The notes below the pieces were generated by a model. It was not told the DNA's origin. It ran no database searches and saw only the letters and a program-made list of their open reading frames with translations. Both the position numbers and the translations under genes were made by a program. A stretch of 64,000 nt of DNA from Parasponia andersonii (taxonomy: Eukaryota > Streptophyta > Magnoliopsida > Rosales > Cannabaceae), in contig JXTB01000132.1 in the NCBI GenBank assembly GCA_002914805.1, positions 123,899 to 187,898 on the forward strand, read 5' to 3'. Shown one piece after another: positions 46,481-59,182 of this stretch (position 1 is its first letter; the number at the start of each line of letters is the position of its first letter).

Positions 46481-47241
46481 GCATGGATAATGACTGTAAA
46501 AAAAAAAAATTACTCTTTTTTCTTATTTCTTTCACCCATGGCTAACTCTTTCTACTGCCTTAAAAACTAATTTGCAGGATGTAACTCCCACTCCCTCAAG
46601 CTCTTACATGCAATTAGCATAATTCTCTAATAGATCTATAAATAACCGATTGCCAGTTACGAAGTTGGGTTCATGTTCCCTTTTGGATTTGACAAATCCT
46701 TGAAAAATTGCCTTTCAATTTGAAGCTCTCGGCAAAAATTATTAATGGGTTATCAAGCTACCGCATGGAGATAATTGGTCATTATATAAATTCCTATCTT
46801 AGTTGCATATTGATTACGATTTATGGAGAGAGAGCTGCCTTGTGCCTTTGGTATTATGATGCAAGTTTTATCATTTTCCTTACACGTTCTTAGTTTTTTC
46901 TCTCTTCCTTTTTTTTTAAAAAAATAAAAATAAAAATAATTGCGCGCTCTTAGCTATTGTCTTATTGAGTTGCAATTCCTAATACAAATTTTAAACTCTG
47001 AAAAAGAAAAACAAATCGATAAGTTTGGTTGTTGGAAAAATTGTATATTTTCTTACCCATTCAAAATTCCAAATTTCTAAGCTGCTTCTTTTTTTTTTTT
47101 TTTCCGAAGTACTGCTGTAATTGTTTTGCTTGAGTCATTTTTTTTTTTTGAGATAAGCATGATTTGTCTTGAAATAAATGGAATCGGATAATTACATTTT
47201 TATTCAACAATTACTTTCTTCTATTTCACTGCACTTCTTTG
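46481..47241. other. Intergenic, possible 3' end of the MULE
   Basis: AT-rich with poly-A and poly-T runs. No gene or clear terminal inverted repeat is seen. Confidence 0.4.
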
Positions 47242-48016
47242 TAGAGATGTCAAATGAGTTGGGCCACCCATTTGACATGAGAGACCCATTTGACATGAGA
47301 GGCATATCATGAAAAAATCCGTATTAAGCACAATAAGACACAAAATGACTTTGGGCCATGCGAAATACGACACAAGATATTGGACTGTACCAGATTTTAA
47401 TTTTTGGGTACTATGGACTAGTATGGCACGAACACGGCAATGCACGACACAAGCATGAAATGATCCAATAAGCACGATTCTGAATACTTTAAAACATATT
47501 TAGTTTTATTTGTTATATTATTTATATCTGCAAATTTTGTATTGGTTCTTGCTTATTGATAAACTTACTTTTCTTGCTCTTTCTTTCTTTTAAAAATAAT
47601 TTTGCATTAGTAATTTTTAATTGAATATTTTCTCTTCAAATAATTATGGTAATATTATATATTTTGATTATTATTTTAAATCAAAATATAATTATTTAAC
47701 TAAATATTTTTAAAAAATTCATAAAATATTGACAGTCACAAGAATTTAAAAGATCGACCGAAGATGGGCACAAAATTACACTACTACGTTTGGCACACTA
47801 TGTTCGGTACGATAAAGGCCTAGCACGAGCACGATATGAGCACGACACGTGACGTGTCTGTGCTTATAGGCCGTGTTGGGATTAGAGTTTTGAAACTTGG
47901 GTTAGCATTGGCATGACACTATGTTTTGTTGGGTCGTGCCAAATACGACACAAGACACAAACGAACTTATATTTCACAGACTAAATCAGCACGACATAAC
48001 CCATTTGACTTCTCTA
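47242..48016. mobile_element. hAT-like non-autonomous element, related to 31619-32106
   Basis: The left end TAGAGATGTCAAATGAGTTGGG is answered inverted at the right (TAGAGAAGTCAAATGGGTTATG on the other strand). Interior words rich in GGCACGA, GCACGACAC and GGGTCGTGCC recur in both halves. No eight-base target duplication is present, so one end may have been rearranged. No transposase. Confidence 0.6.
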
Positions 48017-48218
48017 ATTCCCTATTTTTTTTTTCTAGTTTATAAACGTATTAATAGAAAAATCTTTTAAAGTTTGAGGAAAACAAAAATTATCATTCAA
48101 ATTATTATAGATAGAATCCCCCAAAATCCTGAGTGGAGTTATAATTTTGAGTAGAGGGGTGTCGAGGTGGCGGAGGGTAATGGTAGGCAAAGGAAGAGAA
48201 AGAACATATATATATATC

Positions 48219-48257
48219 TACCCATAGGTAAAAAAAATACCTATTGGATTGACAACA

Positions 48258-48305
<48 letters not shown>

Positions 48306-48347
48306 TTGTCAATCCAATAAGTATTTTTTTTTTTTACCTATAGGTAT
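48219..48347. repeat. Hairpin with (TA)n loop
   Basis: The left arm ACCTATTGGATTGACAAC and preceding CCTATAGG-like words pair with GTTGTCAATCCAATAAGTA and ACCTATAGG on the right. The loop is a TA dinucleotide run (about 48256-48304). A foldback MITE tip or recombination-prone AT run is likely. Confidence 0.7.
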
Positions 48348-48499
48348 ATATTTTTTTTAGCCGTTGAATCACCGTCTAATGGTGATCCAATAGCTATAAT
48401 AAAGTGCATGAAAAGACGTGCATCATTAAGGCTCTTTCTCTCTCTTACTTTTTACAATAAAAAAATGTGCATATTAAATTTTCATTGGCCAAATTGATA

Positions 48500-48588
48500 C
48501 CTATGCATAAATAAAAAAAAAAAATACCTACTAGATTGGTGCCCCTGTATATATATATATGGCATCAATCCAATAGCTATTTGGGCAT
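48500..48588. repeat. Second, related hairpin with AT loop
   Basis: ATACCTACTAGATTGGTGCC pairs with GGCATCAATCCAATAGCTAT around a short TA run. The arms resemble those at 48219-48347, so both belong to one small family. Confidence 0.6.
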
Positions 48589-48815
48589 ACATACAGGGCA
48601 TCAGTCTAAAATAATAAGTATTTATTTTTATATTTTTCTTCTTAATTGTCTAAATTATAGTAGCCGTTCGATTATGATCTAACTGTTAAAAAAAATACCT
48701 ATAAAAAGTTAAAAAAATACTTATTGCACCATAGCCGGAGCTCAATTGGAAACAACCATGGTTGGACTTCCAGCTCAGGCGATGAAAAAAATATTCAACT
48801 CTAAAATATGAGTGT

Positions 48816-48920
48816 GGAATGGAATAACCTTTCCTTTAATTTAGGAAAGACTTTTCCATCAAGCAAGGAATAGTCATCCCTTTAGTTGAAAAAAGACTGA
48901 TATTCATTCAATTCCATTCC
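48816..48920. mobile_element. Possible very short MITE
   Basis: GGAATGGAATAAC at the left and ATTCCATTCC at the right form an inverted pair around about 80 bases. The only support is the short ends. Confidence 0.35.
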
Positions 48921-49490
48921 CTTACCGATGATGGTGCACATTTCTCAAATTATGTATCAATCTGATAAAATTTGACGAAGAGTTAACGGTTAAAAAGCAC
49001 TCACTATTAATTGAATATTCTACACCACCACCAGTTTTTTCTCCCTTGACTTATGTTTCAAATTTTCAAGGGAAAATCAGACAAAAAACTGCCTTTCTAA
49101 AAAAGAATCTCAAAAATACGGTACAATACCTCTGTTGTAGTTTTATACGGGCTTTTATTGAAAACTATCACAACTTGTTTTCTCATTTTCCTCTCTTCTC
49201 TATATCAGAACCAAGCGACTTTGCCTCCTACCCTGTCTCTTTTACCTTTGTTGTCGCCAGTGTTTGGCTCGACATTTTGGCGGATTCTCATTTTATGGTG
49301 CCACCGATATTTTTGGAACCATATAGATGTTTCACTATTTCCCTTTCTGTAATTTAGTCCTTAGATCTAGTTTAGCTTCTCAATGTTCTTAAACCCAGAA
49401 AAGTAATCTAATAAGCTTAAATTCATTTCATTTTCTTCTATTTTTCATATGGTGTTTTGGAGTTGTATTTGTTGGGATTTCACTTTGAAT
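48921..49490. other. No recognised gene
   Basis: A 103-codon open frame at 49046-49357 shows no family features. The region may be the 5' side of the PPR remnant that follows. Confidence 0.35.
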
Positions 49491-49693
49491 CTGTACTATA
49501 AAGCGAGTCTTGTTTCGTATGCTCACAAGTTGTTTGATGGAATGCTTCAGATAAATTTGGTTTCTTAGACTTCTATAATTTCTGGGTTTACGACTCAAAA
49601 GCTGTCCAAAGAGGTAGTGGAGCTTTTTGGGTTGATATGAATGAAAGAAGACGAGGGAATGAGTTTATTTTCATTAGTATTTTTAGTGCCTTG
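49491..49693 (+). pseudogene. Pentatricopeptide repeat (PPR) gene remnant
   Basis: The frame from 49491 reads YAHKLFDGM, then NLVS-stop-TSIISGFTTQ and LSKEVVELF, the usual spacing of one plant PLS-type PPR motif; the stop replaces the conserved Trp (TGG to TAG). After one frame change, RGNEFIFISIFSAL (49652-49693) matches the start of the next motif. Only about one and a half repeats remain. Intact PPR proteins bind organellar RNA. Confidence 0.65.
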
Positions 49694-50019
49694 ATAATGT
49701 TATATTTCTTGAGCTTATCGATACTGGTAAGCAATATATGGTCCTACTTTGAAATCTGGGTTTTCATGTTTTGTTGCTGTGTGAATTTTGAAATGCTCTT
49801 TTTATCGTGTACTCAAAATGTGCAAGTTCAGATGACGCACAACAAATATTTAAACTGTAGTCATTGGTTTTGCATAAAGTGAGGACTTTCATAAAGGTTT
49901 GAAGCTTTTCTCTAGCACACATTTTTCTGGATTTTGAAGAACATTTTTTTTAGCGTGCAAAAGAGAAGTGAAATGTATCTGATCATTTGAGACATATCTC
50001 TTTAATAAATATATTAATC

Positions 50020-51760
50020 ATTTGGAAATTAGCCATGGGTGTTGAAACAGGCAACCAAGTTACTTAGTAGAAGCGAAATTGGTTACTAAATTGATAATTA
50101 GTGTTTTAACCAGTGACGAGTAACTAGTGACTAGTTTGAAATTGGCCACCAATCTTGAAATCGGTAACTAGATTGATAACTAAAAACTAGATTTGGTATT
50201 AGTTATACAATATTATATTAGTATTCGAAAGCTAGATTAGTTATTGATTATCAAATTAGTAATTAGTATAGTAACTGATAATTAGTAACCGGTAACCAAT
50301 AACAAGTTTAGAAATTGGCCACTATTTATATCTGATTTCAAAATTAGTAATGGGTGTTATAATTGGTAACCACTTTGAAAATTGGTCATTAGCCCTGAAA
50401 CCAATAACCAAGTAAGTAAATTAGTATATGGAAGTTAGATTGGTTACTAATTACTAATTTGATAACCAATGTTATAATATATAGCCAGTAACTGGTTTTG
50501 AAATATCTCTTTAGTTGTAGTATGTAACTAATAAGTAGTATTGTAATTAGTAACCAGTAATAAGTTTGGAAATTGACATTTAATTATAGCTAGTAATCAG
50601 TTTGAAAATTGGTCACCAATCCTAAAACTAGTAAATAAATTAGTAACTAGAAGGTAAATTGGTTTCTTGAAGCCAAATTGGTTACCAATTTAGTAACTAA
50701 TGTTGTAATTAGTAAACAGTAACTAATTACTAGTAACTATTAACCAACTAGAAGGTAAATTAGTTACCTGAAACCAAGTTGATTACTAATTTGGTAACTA
50801 ATATTGTAATTAGTAACTAGTAACCGATTGTTAATAGCTATTAATCAATTTCGAAATTCACTACTAGTCCCAAATTGGATATTAGTTACAGGTAACTAGA
50901 TTAGTTACTAACCAATAGCTAGATTAGTAGCCAATCATTACCACTAAGAGAGGAGCCAAAACAATTGTGATTTTTTTTTTTGTCTTAAGAGGGGGATTTT
51001 TTTTTTTGGGGGGGGGGGGGAGTGGGGAGATAAAAAAAGATTTGATATGTTTTTTTTTAATTAAAAAAATAAGTGAAAGGGAAAAAGAATTGAAAAGGTT
51101 TAAAAGAAAAAAAATGAAAAAGAAAATATTCTATGAAAAATAAATTAACAAAATATATGTATATATATATATAAAATAATAAAACAAGAAACCAAATTGG
51201 TTATTAGTCATAAGACTAGTAACTAGAGAAGCCGATAACTGGTTACTAGTAACTAGAGAAACTAGTGACTGGTAACTGGAAAATAAATTAGTTAGTATTA
51301 ACCAAATTAGTTATTAGTCACCAAAATAATTAGCAACTAGAGTAACTATTGACTAAACAGACTTTTTTGTGCTTTTAAAAGCAGTGTTATCGACTTCAAA
51401 ATATTTGTATATATATTATGAAATAAGTAATAAAATTTGTTACCGGCCATAAAACTAGTAATTAGAGAAACTAATAGCTAATTACTAGTCATAATAGTAG
51501 TAACTAATAACTAAAGAAATTAGTAACTAAGAACCAGTAGTCAAATCAGTTAGTAGTAACCAAATTAATTATTGATTACCAAAATAATTAGTATCTAGAG
51601 TAATCATTAACTAACCAATCATTCTTTTTTCTTTTTTTTTAGAAAGCAGTTATTAATGTTGAAATTGGTAACCAGAGTAAGTAATAGCTAGATTTGGTTG
51701 ATTTGATTGCCAATAGGGAAAAAAAAAAGGAATAGGAGCAAAAATAATTAGTAATTAGAA
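50020..51760. repeat. Degenerate, self-complementary GTAACTAGT/ATTGGTTACT repeat tract
   Basis: For about 1.7 kb the sequence is built from variants of TAGTAACTAG, GGTAACCAATAAC and ATTGGTTACTAATT, in both orientations and without a fixed period. It is interrupted at about 50965-51180 by homopolymers, including 13 consecutive Gs (near 51009-51021) and A-rich DNA. No coding frame. I do not recognise the family. Confidence 0.7.
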
Positions 51761-52494
51761 TAACCAATATCAGTCACTATGTTTCTTTTTCTTTCTTTTT
51801 TTCTTTTTTAATGGTAAAAGAATTTTTTTTTTAAAAAAGAGCGATAATTAAAATGGCATTACTTGGGTTCAAACTCAAGCAACGGAGAAAAGCGGAGAAT
51901 GCATCAGCCAGTACAACAACTCAATTTCATTAGCATAAGTTGAACTTTTTAACTAATAAACAAGTTTAATAAAGTGGCTTTAATTACGTCAATTGCCACC
52001 GCGTCTATATTTACAATTATTGTAGCTTTTACACCGTATGAAATATTAGGCACCGTATTTTTATAATTTTTATTTGTTGTCTGTAAAGCTCTAAAAAATC
52101 CAACTTTCAATGCAAGTTTAATAGTTTTATTGGGTTCTTTCATATATAGCAGTTCCCAAGTTTTGCTTACTTTCAACAGTTTTCTTAATTTTTTTTTTCC
52201 ATTTATAACAGTTTTATATTATGAAGTTCTGAATATACCCCTAATTTTTCTCTATTTGGTTCATTTTTGTTTACAAACCATAAAAGTTAAAAGACTAATC
52301 CAAACTAGTCAGACTTTTAAGATTGAGTTTTAAAAAAAGTTGTTTTTGGAGGAAAATTACTAAAATTACTATATTAGTAAAAGTAAAACAAAAATGGCTA
52401 AGCTTAAAACAAAACTTGGAACTGTTATAGAGTTTAATTTCCCTAGTTTTATTTAGTATAATATTATATATTTAGTTGTGATTACTAAGGTATG
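51761..52494. other. AT-rich spacer left of the LINE 3' end
   Basis: Poly-T and poly-A runs and no supported gene. The T run at 52496-52504 is the A tail of the LINE read on the minus strand. Confidence 0.4.
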
Positions 52495-52806
52495 CTTTTT
52501 TTTTGCTAAATGGTACTAGAGGAAATAACTTAAGTTGCTACGAAGGAAACTAAGAAATCCTCCGGTAATTTATTAAATAAAAGAAAATAAAAATAAAAAA
52601 GGTACAAAATGTTTGAAAAATACAATCTCCATAATGGAAAATAATAACAGCTGAAAACAGTCCTAAGAGGAGCCAGATAGTTATGCCGAAATAAAACTAT
52701 TGTCTTAACCTCCCAACAATGCCTCATTAAAAACTTTTTTTGCGTAAAACCCAATGGGAAAAACCACAAAAAGAAAAAAAGAGTACATTGTATTATAAAT
52801 GGGCAA

Positions 52807-54096
52807 CTAAGAAAAACGGTAACCACAAAGTCCTGAATAATCTTTCTTAATTACATCATGGATAAATGAGGGAGCAGTATGCCACCAAGTCGGAGCTTGA
52901 ATACTTGTCGCTCTAGAAACCAAAATATCAACAACAACATTCCCTTCACAAAAGACGTGGGAAACATGAAAATGAATCTTTGAAATCAACCTAAGACAAC
53001 GCATCCACGATGGTCTCCAACGCCAAGGAACAGACAAAGAATGAGACTTTAGAATCAAAACCAAATAAGCCAAATCGCTTTCCAGCCATAAGTTATTCCA
53101 CCCTAAGTCCCATGCATAGAAAATTGCATGAATCACATCAGCCAATTCCGCCTCAAAAGCATAGGCCTTACCAATAGAAATGGCAAGATCCCCTTTAAAG
53201 AAACCTCTGGACGTCCTAAAAACACCACCACAACCTGCTAACCCAGGACAACCATAAGCAGCACCATCTGTATTAACCTTTAACCATTCTACCGGTGGGA
53301 CTCACCAAAATACTTCAACTATTTTTGGAGCTTTTGATGGCTTTAACTTGACGTTAAGACATTTCAGAATTCCTAACTCCTCTAAAGAATTTCTCATAGT
53401 ACCTGATCCAATATTGTTAGATTCACCAATTGCATGCCATATCAGAGTGATGGCCATATGGATAGAAGTAAACTCATTATTAAACAATAACTTGTTAGGT
53501 GAAGTCCAAATAACCCAAACAGCAGTCACAATAGCCAATCTCCAAAGTTGTGAAACTTGGCTACTAAAATTAGCCTCAAAGGCGTCAAGCCAAAGATCAA
53601 TAATAGAGCCATCCAATCGAATACGCCACCTAAAAACCGAAGAGATAGCTCCCCAAAGATTGCGGGCAAAGTCAAATGAGATAAAAAGGCGATCAACAGC
53701 TTCCTCATTTCTAAAGCAAAAATGACAACACGAAGTCATGATAAAGCCTCTCCGCATGAGATTACGTTCCGTTGGAAGTTTAACTTGAAGAGATCTCCAA
53801 AAAACTATAGAACGCGATTGAGGAATATAGCTAGCCCAAAACTTATTACCCCATCTTTCCTTTACAAAAGGACCGACCAAAAAATTGTAGGCATCTGCAC
53901 AAGTAACATTACCAGAAGCTGAATGTCGCCAAATAAGTGTATCTAGAGAATCATAGATAACCGTCTTCTGGATCTCTTCAGTAATCATCAGAAAATTGGA
54001 AGTAAAGGAAGCAGGTAGAGACCATTCATAATCCGAAACAAGTTCACCAATGGTAGTATCAATGCCAGGTTCCAAAGTATTATTGCAATCTATCAT
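52807..54096 (-). pseudogene. LINE ORF2 C-terminal part: zf-RVT region and RNase H
   Basis: From 54096: a zf-RVT region (LIWRHSASGNVTCADAYNFL; FWRSLQVKLPTERNLMRRG; CCHFCFRNEEAVDRLFISF) followed by WVIWTSPNKLLFN. After a TGA at 53302-53304 (one C-to-T step from CGA), the RNase H domain runs to the stop at 52807. It keeps the acidic residues of the active site in KVNTDGAAYG, FEAELADVI and LESDLAYLVL. It degrades the RNA of the RNA-DNA hybrid during retrotransposition in intact elements. Confidence 0.85.
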
Positions 54097-54162
54097 CTCA
54101 ATTAAAGGAGAACCAAGCCAATTATCACTCCAGAAGCATACCTTAGAGTTTCTACCAGGTGT

Positions 54163-56376
54163 TCAAATCGACTCATCGATAAGAAACTGGATATGAGATC
54201 TCAAACCACACCGAATAGAAGACTTCCAAAATCGACGTTGAGTAACACCATTGGAGAATAATCTCCCTCTCAAGAATCTAAAAACGAAAGAATCATCAGT
54301 CAATAAGCTCCAAGAAAGCTTTTTTAATAATGTCGCGTTGAGAATTCTAGGATCTCGAAGGCCAAGACCACCGTCCTCTTTAGATTTACAGCACATCTTC
54401 TAAGAGACAATAATCGGCTTAGCCACTTTGGATGATCCAGACCATAAAAAATTTCTAATTGAAGAAATCAACTCTTTTAAAAGAGTAACCGGCCATCGAT
54501 ATACTTGAAAAGAATAAGATAAATGACCCATGATTACGGAATTAATAAGGCTAACTCTCCTAGTAATTGAAAGATTCAAACCTTTCTAATATTCGAAGTT
54601 ATTATAAATCTTGTCCAGTAGCAATTGAAAATTAGAACGCTTTGGAGAACCGACAAAAAGATAGACTCCAAAATAACTTAATGATGAACCACCTCTCTTC
54701 ATACTCGTGAAGTTCATGAAATTCGAAATTGTAGCAGATGGAACTGCACGACCAAAATAAATAAAAGACTTAGAATAATTCACTTGTTACCTAGGCAAAG
54801 TTTCATAATGCTGAAGGGCCTTTATAATAACTCTAACATTGTTCTTAGAAGCCCGAGAAAATAAAAGCACATCATCTGCAAAAAGATAGTGGACTGGAGC
54901 CTTCTCCTTTCTAGTAGAAGTCATTGGAACAAGATCGCCCTGACGAATCAAAATGTTGAAATAATGACTGAGGTAATCTTTAGCAAGAACAAATAAAAGA
55001 GGAGAGAGAGGGTCACCCTGTCTGACTCCTCTTGAACATGAAAAATAGCCATGGGGGGAACCATTAATCAGAATAGGAAGACAAGCCGAGTGAAATATAT
55101 TTTCCACCCAATTAACAAAATTGTTGTCGAACCCAAAAGATGAAAGAACAACTTTAATAAAGTCTCACCGCAAAGTGTCGAAAGCCTTTCTAATGTCCAA
55201 CTTCATAGCAAAATTACTCCTAAAACTTTTTTTATCCAAACAATTATAACATTCTGAAGCCCTAGCAATACAGTCTCTAATACTTCTTCTAGGCACAAAA
55301 CCGAATTGATTAGGAGAAATAATCCGAGAACAGATGCGACCTAAACGATCAACAATGATTTTAATAATCAGTTTGTAGAAGAAATTCCCCAAAACAATAG
55401 GCCGATATTGATCAATAGTAAGAACATGATCCACTTTTGGAATTAACACGAGAAAATTAGAATTAAGACCAAGTGTTAAACTACCAGAGTGGAAGAATTG
55501 CTGGATTGTAGAAACCACATCTTGATCAACAATACCCCAACAATGGCGAAAGAACTTGCCTGAAAAGCTATCAGGGTCTGGGGCACTCGATGCATCCATA
55601 TCAAATATCGTCAACCGAATTTCTTCTTTATTAGGAATTCGACAAAGCTCCAAATTATCTGAAGAAGAGACTAGATTCGGAATAATCTCCTAAACGCCGG
55701 AATAATCAGTAACACTAACTTGAGGCTCAGTGAACAAATCTTTATGTAAAGATTGAATATGAGAAGAAATTAAAGTAACGTCTTCCATAATATCCTCACC
55801 AATCTTCATATGACTCAAAATCTTTTTTGCCCGACGACGTTTCACCATATTATGAAAGAAAGCAGAATTTTTGTCCCCTTCTTTAAGCCATTTGATCCTA
55901 CTCTGTTCTCGGAGATAAGTTTCTTCCTGAGATAAATAATTGTCCAAGGTACAAAGTGCTTCATTTTCTTGGAAAAGAAGAGAGTCAGAAAGACCCTCGT
56001 TAGCTATTCGCTCCTTAATGGATAAAACATTCTCTGTGGCTTTGGAAATATTGAGCTTGAGATCACCGAAAACTTCCCAATTCCATAATTTCAATTCACG
56101 CTTCAAATCCTTAAGTTTATTAACCAAAATAGACATCAGAGAACCAAAGTAACAACAAGACCAAACATTACTAACAAAATCCTTAAATGTGGGATGACAA
56201 AGCCACATTCCTTGGAAATGATAAGGGCTAGGGCCAGTAGCAACGTCTTTCTTGGAAGATAACAATAAAGGATGGTGGTCCGAGTGTAAACGAGGCAAAC
56301 AAATACTGGAAACCTGATTCCACTGCTGTAAGAACTCTTCATTACAAAAAGCTCTATCAAGACGAGACATCACCAA
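54163..56376 (-). pseudogene. LINE ORF2 reverse transcriptase region
   Basis: From 56376: the end of the endonuclease (MSRLDRAFCNEEF, LHSDHHPLLL), a linker (RIKWLKEGDKNSAFFHNMVK), then RT with NKEEIRLTIFDMDASSAPDPD, YRPIVLGNFFYKLI, MKLDIRKAFDTL (catalytic Asp), RGVRQGDPLSPLLFVL and the catalytic box as FADDVLLF (about 54890-54865) in place of YADD. Stops and small frameshifts lie near 55690, 55164 and 54786. A thumb fragment follows (CKSKEDGGLGLRDPRI, 54396 down). Confidence 0.88.
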
Positions 56377-58253
56377 CCTTCCCCCCTGGGAACCACACCA
56401 TGTAAAAAAGGACCTTGGGAGTCAAGATCAATCATATTGCAAAGGGTCACACCAGCTCTGAAGTCTTCACAAGATCTTCGTTTAATGATACCCGTTGTCT
56501 CATGAGCACCCATAAAGGAATTAAAATCCCCCAAAACCAACCAAGGACCAGTCACATGCAAGGAAGATAAGGAGTCCCATAAGTCACGACGAACAATATA
56601 ATCACAACTAGCATAGACAAAACTAGTAAAAAATAAGACACTATTGAAGATGAAAGTTAAAGTAACATGTTGGGAATGAGAAACAATAACCTGAAAATTG
56701 GAGACGACTAAAGTGCCAAATACCCAGACAGAAGGAAGTGTTTTATCATTTTCAGCCACTAAATGAAAACCAAGAGAACTCCCAAAGCGGGAAGGAATAG
56801 AGCTAAACATACACATTGGCTCCGCTAAGCAAAGAATATCCGGTCTGTGACGAATACACAAATCTCTAAGAGATCTTTTAGAGTACTGAGCTTGAGAAGC
56901 TTTCTTTTTTTTCTTAGACTGCACTTCTTGCCAACCCTCATCTTTTGATGTGAAGACCTTGGTTGGAGAGAGATCACTAGTGTCCAAACTGTGGTCACTC
57001 TTAGATTCCGCAAAAGAAGAGGAACCCCTCAGATCAGAAATACCTACCTCGGCAGTAGTGGCCTCAATATGCTCTTCATGAACCTCAGTGTTAACTACTT
57101 TATCCATATTCGAAATATGCTTTGAATCATGGTTTAAGGCTACATCCTCTTTAGAATTTACGTTTTCATTAATGGCTGCCAACTCATCTTCCTTATCATA
57201 ATGAGCTTTATTCTTTTCTAGGATGTCAACTATTTCAACTTCATCTTCAATATTTCCGAAACGCATAAGAGAATTATCCTTGCCCAAATCCGATGCAAGA
57301 TAAGTGAAAATTTTCATTACTGGCACATCAGGAGATTTTTGAACATCTTTGGAAACTATCTGATTGGTAATAGGCTTTGCAACATAGACTTGTTGCTTCG
57401 GGGCTAAACCCTCACTCTTCTTAGTGATCTTTTCCTTGTTCTCTTTTGGTTTATTATAATAACAATTAGAAGGAACAGGGCCAATAGATGAACAAGTAGA
57501 ACAAAAATCGAGAAATCTCTCATAAGAGAGATAAACAAAACGGCATTCATCTCTGCTCTCAACTTGAATTGAGTCAAGCAAAGGATTCTTGAGGTCAATA
57601 TCCACCAAAATTCGAGCAAAATGACCAAAATCCCCATTAAGAGTAGCCTGGTCAATCTTCAAAGGAACCCCCACAGCCCTAGCCAAATCAGAAAGGTTTT
57701 GTGGATGCCAAAATTTCCATGGTAATTCATAAAAACGGACCCAAACTTGAACATTTGTAGTCTTTTGCTCACTAGGTACGAAACCGGGAACCCATGGCTG
57801 AAGTTTTAAGATAACTGGCTCAATATTCAAAGAACTCATACTCTAAACACGAGTCTTATCTTGCTTCGAAGTAAGCAAAATTAGAAAGTACCCCTTGCCC
57901 AAAAAAATAAGGCGCCAAGATGAAATTTTTCAAATTGAATCTAGTCTTGCCTTCAAATCAAGCAAAGACCAAGGTTTTTCACCCTTAGATAAAATGACAC
58001 GTCCAATAAGAGAAAACTTACAAAGATTCAATCGTTCTTCCACTGTAGTAGGATTAACCTTGATGAAATATAAGCACCCTTTTGTTGAGGAATAGAAGAT
58101 GTGGAAGGGAGGGGCATAATCATTGTTTTCTTGTTGAGAACCACATCAGCAAAGGGTTTTGCATAGGGAGCCAAAGAAGAATCAGCCACAATGTCCCACA
58201 ATGTCCTTGTGGAATGAAAAAAGGTCCTTGTGACCCAAGATCTCATCACCCAT
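56370..58253 (-). pseudogene. LINE ORF1 (Gag-like) fused in frame to the ORF2 endonuclease
   Basis: An ATG at 58253 begins a degraded N-terminus. A clean 489-codon frame (57839-56370) carries the DUF4283 Gag-like domain (VQVWVRFYELPWKFWHP; HFARILVDIDL), a knuckle remnant (CSTCSSIGPVPSNC, His lost), a charged middle, then, without a stop, the endonuclease from SLRDLCIRHRPDILCLAEP to VLGDFNSFMG. In plant L1s these are two reading frames; here the ORF1 stop and the first residues of ORF2 appear deleted. The frame then shifts near 56400. Confidence 0.8.
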
Positions 58254-58390
58254 GGTGACCACGACAATCGACACTGTAGCAAAACAAATAGCACTAGCAG
58301 ATCACTGTAGCAGACAGGAATAGTAACGAAACCCTAGCAGATCACTATTCGGTACTGTAACAGAAACCCTAGCAAATCCTCAATCAATTT

Positions 58391-59138
58391 TTCCAAGCCA
58401 GATGTTCGGATCAATTTGTCTACTATATAAGAAAAGCCGTTTTACAAACCTCAATCGTGGATTCAAACATGTTCTCAATGAAAGGCATAAATTCTTCAAT
58501 CGAAGACTTTGGAATCACGTTCGGTCATTGCAAACTTGCGTTGCTTACAAGCCAAGCATTTATATTTTTCTTCTATTATTTTGGGTTAAAAAAAAAAAGC
58601 TTGGATACACTTTCGATTACCAAATTTTTTTTTTTATATTGTTCAATTTTAAAAATAAAAACCTTGTTTGGTAACTCATCACATCATTTTTAATTTTTAA
58701 AAACAATAAACATAAACATGCTTGATAACCAACAACATTAGAAAAATATCATTTTTAAAAATTTATTTCGAAATATCACTTTTGAAAAATATTGTCTACA
58801 AAAAATATTATTTTTCGAATTTTATTTAGAAAATATCACTTATGAAAGCATATTTTCAGAAATGCCACTTAAATATTTAGAAAAGTACCACTTTCTTGTT
58901 TAACAAAATTTTGGAAGTGAAAGATTTTCACTTCCACTATTTTTGAAAATTGTGTTTGCAAATTTTTTTAAACAGAAAACAAAAATAATGTTATCAAGCA
59001 TGTTTTCCAAAAACATTTGTAAATTTTTGTATATTTTCTGTTATTTAAACAAAAAATAAAAGTATATCCAAACATAGCTAGTGAAGTATTTATATCAACT
59101 TCCAATGCAAGTGCAAGTTTCAATTACCAAAGCCTCCC

Positions 59139-59182
<44 letters not shown>

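Larger units (their letters stand above)
52495..58390 (-). mobile_element. Long L1-type LINE, nearly full length but decayed
   Basis: The order on the minus strand is 5' leader (58390-58254, with repeated CACTGTAGCA-like words), Gag-like ORF1, endonuclease, reverse transcriptase, zinc-finger region, RNase H, 3' untranslated region and a short A tail (52504-52496). All domains of a plant L1 with a C-terminal RNase H are present. I found no convincing target-site duplication, and the 5' edge is approximate. Confidence 0.85.

Noticed and set aside
49046..49357. 103-codon open frame as a gene
   Set aside because: No motif, no start context and atypical residue composition; probably chance.
50020..51760. 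CRISPR-like or telomere-like array
   Set aside because: No constant repeat length, no spacers, mixed orientation, and a plant nuclear context.
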